Below are positions 35,283-46,748 of a DNA stretch of 64,000 nucleotides, one piece after another. Below the pieces are notes generated by a model, which was not told the origin of the DNA, did not search any database, and worked only from the letters and a program-made list of their open reading frames with translations. Made by a program: the position numbers and the translations under genes. The DNA is from Artocarpus heterophyllus (lineage: Eukaryota; Streptophyta; Magnoliopsida; Rosales; Moraceae), in the NCBI GenBank assembly GCA_025403435.1, contig CM046333.1, forward strand, positions 16,455,770 through 16,519,769. The letters are read 5' to 3'. Numbering within the stretch: the first letter of the stretch is position 1; every line of letters begins with the position of its first letter.

Positions 35283-37115
35283 TTTGAAGTCGGGGCCTAC
35301 TTCATGGCCAAGTGGATCAAACAACACTACCTTATCTATTTTGTTGCAAATGAGGGCCAATATCCTACGACCCCTACCATTATATGGCATCAACTAACAT
35401 CGGTTAGTTTCTACATGATCCAAAAACTCACAGAGCATCACTACTCGTTGTTCAACTGCAACCTTTGCTTGTCCTGACACATAAGAAGTGATAATTAGGT
35501 TGATGAACCCATATTTGTGGACATCTTATCTTATAGCACTGGTGCCATAAATAATAGCATAAAAAAAAGATTGTTATCTATTTCAAGTAAAAAGTTGAGG
35601 GAAAAAAAGATTATTGACAATTGATGAAAAATGTAGAGATAGTTTTAAACCTTATGTATGCTATGACACTCCTCATACTAATTTGAGTAAAGCGGATGAG
35701 CCAATCAATATTCTCGACAATGATAAAAAAGCATAAACTATCAATGTGGGTGATGTGATGAGGCATCTAAATCATTATTGTGTAGGAGGCGTTCATGGAC
35801 TATTTGGAGTACCTGTATAAGCTTGTTATACTTGGAGATAATCCTTTGCAATCAATTGGTTGTGTTACTTATGTTATATCATCCTTTAGTTGCCGCTTTT
35901 CCTATGTTTTCTTTTCACAACCTTCCTTTATTGGCTCGTACATAACTTCTTTGCTTGGCCAATGTTGTTAATCAATCAAAACTTTGCTAAGTTGACTTAA
36001 CGATTCAATTTGAATTTATGATCTAGGCCAACCCACAAATCCTTCGAAAGCATCGCTTATGACTTTATTCTCCTCTAATGGGAAAGGTAAAGACGCATCC
36101 CTCATATGATAAGTATTAATTGTAATGTACACATTACTTTCTCTAAGTGGCCTACAGTGAAGGATATTCTTGGGGAGAGTATCCATCCACACTCTTCCTC
36201 TCGTAATGATGGTTAACTAAATAACACCTTCTTCCTTGGTTATTGACGGAGTTAGAAGAAGGCAAGGGGCACCTTCACTAAGACTTGATGAAGATAGTAC
36301 CGCAGGTGATGTTGGTATTTTATTAACTATGCAACTTGCTTTTATACTAGTGCATTGTTCTACTTTTAGAGCCCAATTTACCTCCTTGTGGGATATGGTA
36401 GTATTCTCTCGGGCTCGACTTCTCATGATTTCTTCCACTAAAGGAACTTGGACTCTATCATTTTCACATTCTTACACAGCTCAATTACCTTTGTATTGTA
36501 GCTTGACCTACAAGGGGAATGAACATAGTTGGACCGCTTGACAAGCTGAGATTGACCATGAACCCATCTTCAGTGTTCCATATTGCCTAATACGGTGGTC
36601 AATACATTGCTCATCCTGTGAGATTGGAACGTGCCTTGCGACTCTTGTTGTACATAGTTATCCTATAATTACAAAGCAAATAAATTTCTCGATCACAAAT
36701 TGAAATACTATTAATTCTACAATTCTAAAAGTTAAAAACATTGAGTAACTCACAATTTATTAGCCAATATCTTTGTATCTCGGATCTTTGAATGCTCCAT
36801 CCTTCTTTTGTCAGATGAGCTTCCATAATTAAATGGTCATGTTACTTCCATTTTGTATAATTATTACAAAGTTTGTAGAAACAATGTAAATAAATTTTAT
36901 GTACCTATTCTTCCTCTACTTTCTTATATCCACCGGATCCTATGATTTTTTGAGATCGAATTCCTTTCTTATCTCCTTGACTTTTTGCGAATTTTTGCTT
37001 CTCACTAAGCTTGTATTTCACAAACTCCTTTAATTGATTCGCACTAATGGAAGGATAGTTTCTAATCACTTTTGCCGAGAGCTTGAAAAGATCGAGGTCA
37101 TCTTTGCAACCTTTA
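35283..37115 (-). pseudogene. Degenerate CACTA (En/Spm) gene: Transposase_24-like and Ulp1-like parts
   Basis: Read on the minus strand. 37115-36913 is open for about 67 codons and contains YPSISANQLKEFVKYKLSEK and GIRSQKIIGSGGYKKVEEE, similar to the plant Ptta/En/Spm Transposase_24 region. 36240-36040 gives INTYHMRDASLPLPLEENK then FVGWPRS, the DxxGxxVxWP-type block of the same proteins. 35525-35283 gives LMPYNGRGRRILALICNK and DKVVLFDPLG, resembling the Ulp1-protease-like end (APYN...HW...LDPL), with a stop just before LMPYN and no Trp/His. Stops and gaps separate the blocks, so it is non-functional. Family call is from recalled motifs. Confidence 0.65.
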
Positions 37116-37565
37116 ATAAAAGTTAATCTAAGGTTGTATCAACAGTCGCAAGCTATCTTAGAGGCATTTGTTATCAACTTCTTCCTCATGGTCTTGAGAA
37201 TAGTGAAGGATGCAACAATACTTCTCCAAATACATTCTTTATTGTTCTTATTTGTTTTTTTCTCTCTAATCCTTTATGGTTATAGGAATGTGCTTTTAAA
37301 TTAAAAATCCAATAAAAATTTTGAGTTCACTCTCCTCTTTTCCAATACCTTGATCTTTTTAGTTGAATTTTACTTGAATCCTGTGTCCTTTCAATCTTAC
37401 CTTTAAAACACGCTTCATTAGTGTTACTCATCTTTTCCTATTCTTATCGAGATTAAATGACTCTAGAGTTCATACCTATCTTCTTGCTCCTTGATTTTTT
37501 TTCCTTATTAATGAATTCATTGTCTGACATATTGAATTCTTTTTCAATATTTCAATCAATAGCAA

Positions 37566-39278
37566 ATAACAACTACAACAAAAGGTGTCTCCATGACATA
37601 AAATTTGTGACATTTTTCTCAAAATATCGTGGAAACATCTTTTAGATGACATTTAATTAGCAAATGTCATAGTATGCAAATTTTTACAATATTAGTGAGA
37701 AAACTGTCATAAACTTTAAGCCGCATTCCACGTATTCGTCACATGACCTTTACTAAATGTTATCAATCTTTTTGTTTAGCCAAAAAAGACTTTAAAACAC
37801 AACAATGAGAATACCAAACTATTGGTCATAACTGAAAACTTAATAAAAAAACCCTTAATAACTCACACTAATAAAACTAACAACAAAAAAATTAATTTAA
37901 GTAATTCAAAACTATTAACTAAAATTAATAACTCTTTATAACCCTAAATAAAAAATAATTACGCTAATCAATAATTAAAACTAATTTAAACTAAAACTAA
38001 ACAAAACAAAATATAGTAAAGATTATATCAATAATAATATGCCTTATGTAACATACTAGTATACCAACATTTATTAAAATCACATACACTAACACTGATT
38101 AATATTATAAACAAATAATAACTAAAAACTTAATGAAAAAAGCTCTAAATAACTTAAACTAATAAAACCAAGGGTTAATTACATAATTATAACTAGTTTT
38201 AACTATTTCTCAATTTGTCCTTTTGTTTTTAAAACTATAAAGGTATTCTTTGAATTTTAAAAAACTAATTTCAATTTCATCCCTATAAATTGAAAAATTA
38301 GACAAAAATATAACTATCCTTAAAGAGTTATATATTTTATAGATTTAAAAACATAAAAATCTTAAAATAAAACATCTTATTTTAGTAAAAAGAGACTTAC
38401 GTTTCAGGACTTTTTAAATGTAAAAATATTTTTTTAAGAAAAAATTTGAAGAAGAAAAATATATTTTGGAAACAAATTTAATCTAATTTAGAGTATATGT
38501 ATTTTGCATCTATGTTTTTCTCTCAAAAAAGTTCACGAGAAAAAAATTAAAACAAGTTTTACAAATTCAAATGATACCTTTATAGTTTTTAAAAACAGAG
38601 TGGTAAATTAAGAAATAATTAAAACTACAAGGTATAGTTTTATAATTGACCCATAAAACTAATTCGTAAAAAATTAATTAAGATAACTCAAAACTAATAA
38701 TTATAGCTAATTAAAACTAAAACTAACTGAAAGTAATAAAACCAACAATACTATTTAATAACTAAAACTAATGAAAACTAAAACTAAGTGAGGAGGAAAC
38801 TTACTTGAAGGAGGACTCGAGGAGGCGATAGAGGTGACAAAGTAGTGGTGGACTTGAGGATGCGATGAACTTGACAACGGCGAGGTCTAAATGCGACCAA
38901 GGCGAGGGCAAGGCAAGGCAAGTCTGGGAGGAGTGGAGACAACAGCGACGGAGGCAATGACGAAGGTAGAGGAGGTGACGTTGATGAGAGAGAGAGAGAG
39001 AAATTAGAACAACGGAAAGAGGTGAAAGAGTAGAGAGAAATATTGTTTTAGGTTTTTTAGGGTTTGATTTTTCGAACCCATGCTTATGACGGATTATTTG
39101 ACGACTGTTTTTAAGGACTAAGAGAATATATATTAGACAACCGTTTTCTTAAAACCATTGTCCAAAGTGCAGAACGAAAATTCAAAACACAGAGCCTTTT
39201 GTGCCACGTTAATTATGACGATGGTTTATTAGAAATCGTCATCTAATAGCGATCGTTTAATAAATTAATTGTAATAGT
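37566..39278. mobile_element. Possible CACTA-like non-autonomous element
   Basis: The left edge CAACTACAACAAAAGGTG resembles CACTA termini (CACTACAACAAAA), with TGACAT-type subterminal repeats after it. The right edge region has GACGATGGTTTATTAGAAAT and CGTCATCTAATAG repeats and ends near TTGTAATAGTA. The middle is an AT-rich ACTAAAACTAA-like array, a fold-back insert (38172-38652) and a GA-rich stretch at 38790-39010. No coding capacity. Termini match only loosely. Confidence 0.35.
38172..38652. mobile_element. Fold-back MITE, about 480 bp, nested in AT-rich repeat
   Basis: The left arm GGGTTAATTACATAATTATA, CTCAATTTGTCCTTTTG and AAACTATAAAGGTATTC pairs with the right arm (TACCTTTATAGTTTTTAAAA, GGTAAATTAAGAAATAATTA, TTTTATAATTGACCC). 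Arms exceed 80 bp. No coding sequence. Confidence 0.75.
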
Positions 39279-40056
39279 AAAAACGTGAAATAGCTGAGGA
39301 TTTGGACGAGGAGACCTAAACGAGGAAGATGATTCACTAAAGGAAAGCTGAGGAAGACATTACAAAGCGACGAATAGCTGAATTCGATAAGGAGAGCTGA
39401 GTAAGAAAGATGATTTATTTAATAAGATAAATGATTTTACCGTAGAATAGTTGCATGAATCAAGGAGGCCATAAAAAGTGACTAGGATGCATAATTGGGC
39501 TCGGCCTTAGTATATATGTCTTGTTTTACAAGTCCAAATGGTATACTGACTGCCCACAAATATATACAAGCATGGTTAACGATGCGAGGTGTCAAACCCC
39601 AAAAAAAGAAAAAAATATTAATTCTCACTAGTTGCGTACGTTATTCTTTCTTATTATAACTTTGTCAGAGATATAAATTAAAAATTTTGCAAGTACGTAT
39701 CAGTGTAGATTCAGTGCCTTTTGAAGTATGAGATTTATTAGTAGTTTGAAAAAATAAAGTTTATTCTGCTCTTGTCAACTGGTTTGTGATTGTGAATTCT
39801 AATTTCAAAGTTTATAGGACATTTTGAAAGTGACTTCAGATCGAAGTTTAAATGAAAAACATTGTAATTCAATTTTATCGAAGAAAATAAGTAAATCTGG
39901 TTTCAATCAAAATTTTGTTTTAAACTAAAATTTCTAAAAATCCTATTACAGTATAAATTGAAGAAGTAATATTATCACAATTTAGTACAGGGTACGGACA
40001 TTCATGCAGCACAAAGTTTAACTTAATAGGAATTGTTAATGTTTGTGTGCATTAGT

Positions 40057-42348
40057 TGTGACACCCGTTATTCTCCTAACGGGTATTGAGGTAATTAAAT
40101 TAATTTTTAATGTATAAAAAAAATTGCTTCATTTAAATTTATTTTATAATATTTATTTTTATCTATTTTTAAATTTTCTAAAATTCTCCTATATTTATTT
40201 AGTATGATTACTAAAAAGCCTTAGAACTTCTAATAAATCTCAAAAATGTCATATTGGCATTATGTGTGTTAAAGTCTTTAGATGAGACATAAGGATATCT
40301 TTTCCAACTATTCTTGACCCTCATTTTCTTTATTTCCTCCGTGACATGCTTCAACATGTCTCCTCCATAATTGTTTATATCACTTCTCTTCAAAGACTTC
40401 ATCTTTTCTTCCTTTCTCTTCCACGGTTCCCACACTCTTCTTCTCATTTCTTTGTTGAAGCAAAATACTTAGAGAACTTCTTCAAGGCAGCCATAAAAAT
40501 CAGCCACCATCACCTCCATTTGAGCAAGAATTTCAGTCATACCGAAATAAAGGAACCTGTTTTGAAGCAATTTCAAGCTTCCAACTAACCATAATCCGAG
40601 GTTAGAATCTTATGAACAAATTTAGTCTTTCATTTATAAATTTTCTTTTATACTAAAGGATTATTCAAATTTACGTTCTTAAACCTAAGTATATGTTTGT
40701 TGCTATTTTGGAGCATATGTATGAAGTCTAAGTGTATATGCCCTAGACAGAAAATTTATATTGTTAAACTTTGTAATACCTCTATGGGCAGTGGCTATTT
40801 CTTGAAATTCTAAGATTAAATTAAAATGAATTTTATGAATTGGTTTGCATATTTGAAAAGTAGCATCCTAGGCTTTCTAACGAGCTATCATAAACCTAAA
40901 TCGGAGTTGTATTTTATTTTCTAAGAATTATTCAATTTTTGTATTGGAAACTAGTAAATCTGCCAGTTTGTTATGGTATACCAACTACTAACCTGAACCA
41001 AGAACCCATCTTTGCTCACCACCTAATTCTTTAATGTCTTGCAACCTTTCCAATATTATCCTAAGTGATTGATGAATCTTATTAGGGACTAAAACATATA
41101 GATTACTTGTTCACATTTTATATTATGTTAAGACAAAAATTGTTTACTGTGGTATTCAAAAGAGATTTATATAAAAGCTTTAATGGCATACTAGTAAGAT
41201 AGGTTTACACATGATTTATTTATGAATGTAGTTGTATGTTGTGCTTTAGTTTTAATTGTCCTTATGCACGCCTTAGGATCAAGGGAGTATGGAGCTAACG
41301 TTAATTGATTCCAGGATTAAAAGATTGTTGATAAGCTTGAAAGGTAGGGATTCTATTACTCATCTTTTGTGAGGTTTTTGGTAAATTAAATTTGATTGTT
41401 TTATGTTGTAAAATATGTATATTGTATAGCGATAAATATAATGATTTGACATATGTTATAAATTGAGAAGCATGGTTAGGAAATTGACTCTATAAATATA
41501 AATTGAATACAAAGGAATAGTGAGATGTAAAAAGGGCGACGGTTACGTCCTTGGGCACGAATACCCTAAAAGGAAAAATAGGGGGAAGGTGATGACGCTT
41601 CCTTGGGTTGAAAGTCCCAGAACACACTGTACAGGAATCGACTTGGTGAGGACTCGGGGCTTGATGTCCCCTCACCGGAACACCCTTGGAATGTTTATAG
41701 GGTGATCAAGTGCGCCCATTTGGGTTTCGATGAGTTGAGTGATACTCAATTTAACATGGATACCTAGGAACAATGATGATTGGTAATATTTGTATAAATG
41801 TGTAATTATAACACTTGGTAATGATTAACTACGGTATCCATAAGATGTGATCATAATAAACCTCATAATCTGGAATATGATGTAACTTATTAACTATGCA
41901 GGTTTTAATGTGGTAATGATAAAAACCTAAAGGTGAGTAATGGCTTTCTCTACTGAGCATAGTGTCGCTCATTCCCTTATATTTTTATCTTTTCAGGACT
42001 CACTAAGTGTGAGGTGGCTACGAGAAATATAGTTGAGGAAGTGATGTAGCTATATTACATTGAGACTGCTTCAATTGTTGAGAATGTTCTTCATGATAAT
42101 GTAAGCATCAATTGTTACTTTCTGTGACTGTATTACAATGTGTTGAGGGTTAAAATGATGATGACAACAGTTTATATTATTAAATTTAAGGTGCTACATT
42201 AAACTGTGGTTTATTTGTCGTTTATATTTTTATTTTTGAGTTGGGAGTTTTCATTTAAGTCCCGGGAAAATTTTATTTTTAAGGTTTTACTTTTACTATT
42301 ATTATTTTTTTCATTAAAAACTGTTAACCCCCATATAGGGGCGTTACA
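40057..42348 (+). repeat. 5' LTR (2,292 bp)
   Basis: Begins TGTGACACCCGTTATTCTCC and ends GGGGCGTTACA. It aligns end to end with 46749-49039 with about 18 substitutions and one 1-bp indel. A TATA-like box TATAAATA at 41491-41498 could drive sense transcription through the internal ORFs. A small open frame (40346-40588, 80 codons) exists in both LTRs but looks incidental. Confidence 0.95.
41491..41498 (+). promoter_or_regulatory. TATA-like box of the 5' LTR
   Basis: TATAAATA, conserved in the 3' LTR at 48182. It lies about 860 bp before the 5' LTR end and is the best core-promoter candidate in the LTR; no start site is known. Confidence 0.4.
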
Positions 42349-42355
42349 GAATTTT

Positions 42356-42367
42356 TGGTATCAGAGC
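42356..42367 (+). other. Primer-binding site (initiator tRNA-Met type)
   Basis: TGGTATCAGAGC, the standard plant retrotransposon primer site complementary to the 3' end of initiator tRNA-Met, seven bases after the 5' LTR. Confidence 0.92.
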
Positions 42368-42379
42368 CTAGGTTCGGTT

Positions 42380-43970
42380 AACCTAGGGAGTGTAGCACCA
42401 CTTTAAAAAAAATATATTTTTGAGATGGTTTTGAAGCTGAATTTTCATTGTCATCATCAAAATGAACCTTCACATTGATTTATACAGTCTAGAAGGATGT
42501 AACATGGAAAGGCCATAGAATGAAAATACTAATGGTTATATGAGTACAATAATTATATAGAAGGAAAGTATTAATAGTTATGAGGGAATGATAATTATAT
42601 GGAATGAGTTTATAAGTAGAATGCTTATGAGAGATTCGTATAATATTTGGATCTATAAGCATATCTAATTCGTATAAACGATGAGAAATTCGTATAGATA
42701 AGAGGATTTAAAAGCCTTTTGTCTCGTGAAAAACAATAAAAAAATATAATGCTTGATTTATTGATTTTAAAGTTTGGCATAGATATGCCAAATTTTTCGT
42801 AATTGATTCAAACCTAAGTAATGATTATGTGTGGATTCGATGGAGCACATAAGTGTCAATATCTTTTCTTAAAAGTTTTATTTATTTGAGGAATATGATA
42901 TAAGTTGGGAATCATGGTATTGAATCTTGAGAGAGATAAATGTTAGACTTTTGGTCTGTTGAGACTGTGTAAAGTCTAGAATGCATGAATCTCAAAATTG
43001 GAATATTTCGTTACGTACATTGTATTTAAGTGTATCAGTGAATCTTTATATATAGATGCAATAGAAAAATAATCAATAGGAGTTTCCTTAAGTAAATTAT
43101 AATACTTAAGGCACTTATAATAATTTTGGATAATTACGATAAAATGTTTAAGTTTTAGATGTTTAGATGTGAATCTTTTGGTTACCTACGGTTTTGTTAT
43201 ATGAGGAAATTCGATATTGTATGAGTAGAATTGTGGGGATTGTAGATGTTCTTAAGTAGTAACATCTAGTGTCTTTGTTCATTGATATGGTCTATGTTGG
43301 AAGACGTAAATCGTATTGATTTCAAGGTTAGTCGCATTCTAAACCCTTGGTAGTAATGATGATGAATCCATTGATAGATGTTAAGTATTATGAATAACAT
43401 ATGGGTGTATGTATTGTTCAATAAGGTTTTGATTAAAACAAAATTATTTGAGTTGCTGGAAGATTATGTTGTTATGAAATGATTTTAAATATCATTCAGG
43501 AAGATCCTTGTTGTCGTTAAATTAGATTTGTTGTTCATAGTTAACTTTATCTATAGTGGGCTTTAAATTGGGTTTAAGATTTATACAAATTGGTTTTCAA
43601 TTTTATGTTTGTTATTTAACTCGTTCCAAATGTGTTAAGGCCTGAAACAACCTGACCATTTTCAACTAAGAACATTTGGGCCTAGTTCAAATCTTAAATC
43701 AGTTTGATTCACACTGTCTCTCCCACGTGGTCTCTATACGTGTCATATACAGTGGTTTAATCATTGTTTACATATACGTTTACTGTGCATAGGAGCTTAT
43801 TTCTCCGAGTTCACTTTTTCTCTCTTAATTTGTTATTTTCTCTCTAAATCGCAAATCCTCTTCTTTTTCATTAAAAATTCTTCTTTTCCTCTAAAAGAAG
43901 AAGGAATTCTAGGATTCTGTAATTTACTATCTTAATTTTTCCTTTCTATTTACTCTTCTTTCATCTCATC
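42380..43970 (+). other. Long untranslated leader of the LTR element
   Basis: About 1.6 kb without a meaningful ORF and without recognisable gag-pol remains. It contains a G-box CACGTG (43734-43739) and, just before the first ORF, a pyrimidine-rich stretch (43800-43970, repeated TTCTCTCT/TTCTTCTTT) resembling a plant mRNA leader. An internal promoter for the first ORF is possible. Confidence 0.5.
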
Positions 43971-44492
43971 ATGGACCCAAAGGACCAACACCTGAGAAAG
44001 TATTTCCCATCACTCTCCCAAAAGATTCTCAGAAAGAAATACAAGGCTAGAATTACTCGGTTGTGGATTCTTATGCATTTTGGCATCCCTTGTGATGTGA
44101 GAATGTTGATAGAGGGAAAAATCCGTCCGAGTGACTTTCGTCAAGATGTCGGTTTACCAGGAATGGGTACCAGTCGTAGTGCAATGAAAAGAAGAGCCCG
44201 TGCCATCGTGGTCGCTTGTAACAAATGTGGAAGACAAAATTGTAACGGTAAATGTACTTCACCTGGTTATATGTCTACGAATAGAGAGGATAAAATAAGG
44301 TTTTGTAGGGATGGACTTTCAAAGGAGAACTTGGATAGCATCCATCCTCCTCTCCACGGTCACCCTAGTGGATATGTTCAAGGAGCTATTTTTAAACTCT
44401 GGCCTAAATTTTATGCAGAAAGACAACGCCTCAGGAATATGGTATTTCTAGATCCTGTTTGCCAAGCCATAAGAAAACTGGATGGGGAATAA
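43971..44492 (+). CDS. Cys/basic ORF in the LTR element, resembling plant-virus NABP cysteine-rich proteins
   Basis: Complete 173-residue intronless frame with a favourable start context (ATCATGG). Features in order: a basic N-terminus (HLRKYF, KKYKARITR), a hydrophobic block LWILMHFGIPCDVRMLI (31-47), a GxGxSRSAMKRRARA basic patch (65-78), and a Cys cluster C83-x2-C86-x4-C91-x3-C95 followed by SPGY. The order GIPxDV, basic RRA patch, Cys cluster, PG matches the layout of the nucleic-acid-binding cysteine-rich proteins of carlaviruses and allexiviruses (Viral_NABP), which bind RNA and in some viruses suppress silencing. The C-terminal ~75 residues match nothing I know, and the Cys spacing is tighter than I expect. 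It is not a gag CCHC knuckle. Origin by capture from a viral RNA is inferred. Confidence 0.5.
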   Translation: MDPKDQHLRKYFPSLSQKILRKKYKARITRLWILMHFGIPCDVRMLIEGKIRPSDFRQDVGLPGMGTSRSAMKRRARAIVVACNKCGRQNCNGKCTSPGYMSTNREDKIRFCRDGLSKENLDSIHPPLHGHPSGYVQGAIFKLWPKFYAERQRLRNMVFLDPVCQAIRKLDGE

Positions 44493-45137
44493 GTCATCGC
44501 TCTATAAAGGTTATTTAGTCTTTACTTATTTGAAGCAGTTTTAGCTGATGTTCAACAGTTTGTGTTTTTCTTTTACTCAGAATATTTGCTTTTGTGTTTG
44601 AAATAATTGTGATTATTAGATTGATACAGTAAGTGTTAATATCTTATTTAATTTATGATTTTCTTAAATATATATATATAATAAAATATATTATCTTATC
44701 AGACACGTCACATACGGTACAGTAATATGTTTGAATTTTGAAAGGCTTATCCAGATATTTCAAGATTTGTGTCTCAAATTTCAAAAGTTCTACAGTATTT
44801 GTCGTTTATATTAAATTTCTAGACTTGGTGTATATTTGTCAAAAAGTCTACAGTTGTGTCATGAGGGTCTTCTGTCAAATTGTTCTCAATTGTCAAAAGT
44901 TATACAATTAGAGTCTAATCTTTTTCAAAAAGTGAATCAGATTTTCTGTAAACTATCAATCACCTTATCTTACTTTCTTATTCGCACAAGATTTTGTTTA
45001 AATCTTTGGATTACCTTTTCATTACCTACTCGTCTATCTCTTTAGCCCTTTTTGTATATTTCTCATCTTTAAAATCTCATGTAGAACCCGAAGTCTAAGT
45101 GGAGCAGACATTAAGCAACCACTTCTATAAACCAAAT

Positions 45138-45788
45138 ATGTCTACCTCCCAGTCCACGAAGAAAATAAAGAATGTCTGTGTCTTTTGTGGTTCCAGCCTT
45201 GGAAAAGATAAAGCTTATTTAGAAGCTGCAAATCACTTAGGGCAAGTCCTAGCACACAAGAAGATTAACATAATCTATGGGGGTGGTAGTATAAAAATGA
45301 TGGAAAATATGGCACTAGCAGCTAGGTCTAGCGACGCTACTGTTGTAAGAATTTGGCCTCATATTCCAGTTGAAGAAAACCTTTATAAGGAAGCCATAGG
45401 TAAGGGAGGAGGAGACAGGAGTATCCCTAAAAATTTTAAAGACATAATCTATAATTCCGATGCTTTTATAGCATTACCTGGTGGTCTAGGTACTCTTGAG
45501 GAAATATTCGTAGTTGCTTGTGGGCAATTGTTGGGCTTTTATTCCAAACCTTTGGGACTGCTGAATGTAAATGGTTTTTATGACGGTCTTTTGAAATTTC
45601 TAGATTACGCTGTGGAAGAAAACATCACTACAGAATCGGAGAGACAAATCTTTGTTACTGCTTCAACAGCTGAGGAATTGATAGATAAAATGCAAATCAT
45701 ACATCCAGAATCCGACGCTGCAACATCCAAGCTTGAATGGGAAAGGGAAAGCCGGGAGCGGCCAATTGATTTGAATCTCCATCTGTAA
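45138..45788 (+). CDS. LOG-like (cytokinin riboside 5'-monophosphate phosphoribohydrolase family), captured intronless copy
   Basis: 216 residues from the first in-frame ATG, the usual LOG length. An in-frame GTG lies 39 nt upstream but is not a likely plant start. It has the Rossmann-type LOG fold signatures CVFCGSS (14-20), IIYGGGS (46-51), SDAFIALPGGLGTLEE (107-122) and LGLLNVNGFYDGLL. LOG enzymes release active cytokinin bases from nucleotides. The PGGxGTxxE motif is intact, but the RKAEM segment normally just before SDAF is replaced (KNFKDIIYN), and YGGGSI is followed by KMMEN in place of GLMG. Activity is therefore doubtful. It ends DLNLHL, an EAR-like LxLxL tail. Plant LOG genes have several introns and this copy has none, pointing to capture of a spliced mRNA. 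It resembles a divergent plant LOG-like paralogue group more than canonical LOG. Confidence 0.82.
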   Translation: MSTSQSTKKIKNVCVFCGSSLGKDKAYLEAANHLGQVLAHKKINIIYGGGSIKMMENMALAARSSDATVVRIWPHIPVEENLYKEAIGKGGGDRSIPKNFKDIIYNSDAFIALPGGLGTLEEIFVVACGQLLGFYSKPLGLLNVNGFYDGLLKFLDYAVEENITTESERQIFVTASTAEELIDKMQIIHPESDAATSKLEWERESRERPIDLNLHL

Positions 45789-45925
45789 TCTTTTTGTTTT
45801 ATCTTTGGCATGTAGGCATGTGTGTCCGTATTTCGTGTGTTACGAATAACCGTTTACCTTGTATTCTGTGTTTCTTGTGGTACGTCGTTGTTCAATCTTT
45901 TAGATTCATTGAGCCTAATGCCGGG

Positions 45926-46070
45926 ATGGCTGGATACGGAGTACTTGATGCTCTCGAAACGCATCCTTCTTAAGGTCCGATCTTTTGTTTATCGATGTTT
46001 TTGTATCCTCTAAGCATGCATGATATGGATAGCTGGTATACGGAGTGCCTTGTACTCTCGAAACGTATCC
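45926..46070 (+). repeat. Two spaced direct repeats downstream of the LOG-like ORF
   Basis: GCTGGATACGGAGTACTTGA (from 45929) and AGCTGGTATACGGAGTGCCT (from 46031) each run on through CTCTCGAAACG(C/T)ATCC. Units are about 38 bp, roughly 100 bp apart. Function unknown. Confidence 0.7.
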
Positions 46071-46735
46071 GTATCATGTTTGTAATGTGTAATATTCTGT
46101 TAATATTATGTGGAAGTACCAGAGTCAATTATGGGGATATTCCATATGAAATATGAGTATATTATTTGGGTTGAATGTTTGTGTCATGAGGATAGCTGTT
46201 TAATGAAAAATATGTCGGGTATGTTTGCAACTCTGAGATTCCGTTTAATATCTCTATGAATAAGTTTAATGTATGGTTTTGAATAGAAGTGTTTGTGATA
46301 TATGTTTTATGATTATGTTCTAGTTTATTAGTTGAGGTATGAAATCAAATATATTTGACTTTTCTTTACTCAAAAAGGAAAAGGAACCTAAAGATGAAGT
46401 GTATAAAATTTCTCTAGCAATCTCCTTAAATGTGATTGTAAATCACAGTCCATGGACAATGAAGGACTGGAATCATGATATGGTCAATATGTATGCCTGA
46501 TCAGATTCTTAGATTATTATACGGTGTTATAAGTTGAAACTTGTCAGAAATACTCTCATTGAGGGATTTAGAATTTAGAGTAAGATTTATTATGCAAGTA
46601 AATAAGTGGAGATACGATGACTTAAATTTGGAGGACAAACAACATTAACGGTTTAGACTCGGAATTGGAATCATAATGGAATTAAAATTTTTACTAGTAT
46701 TGCTAGAATTGAAATTTCGAGGACGAAATTTCTTT

Positions 46736-46748
46736 AAGGGGGTAGAGC
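46736..46748 (+). other. Polypurine tract
   Basis: AAGGGGGTAGAGC directly abuts the 3' LTR and follows GAAATTTCGAGGACGAAATT. It would prime plus-strand DNA synthesis in reverse transcription. Confidence 0.88.

Noticed and set aside
36236..36541. 101-residue plus-strand open frame
   Set aside because: It lies opposite the decayed CACTA gene and reads as its antisense; no family signature.
40346..40588. 80-residue open frame present in both LTRs of the 40-49 kb element (also 47038-47280)
   Set aside because: Ser/His/Phe-rich with no recognisable domain; conserved only because the LTRs are near-identical. Six of the LTR differences fall in it without clear sign of constraint.
45099..45137. N-terminal extension of the LOG-like ORF starting at a GTG
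   Set aside because: GTG is not a normal plant start codon, and the ATG at 45138 gives the usual LOG length and N-terminus.
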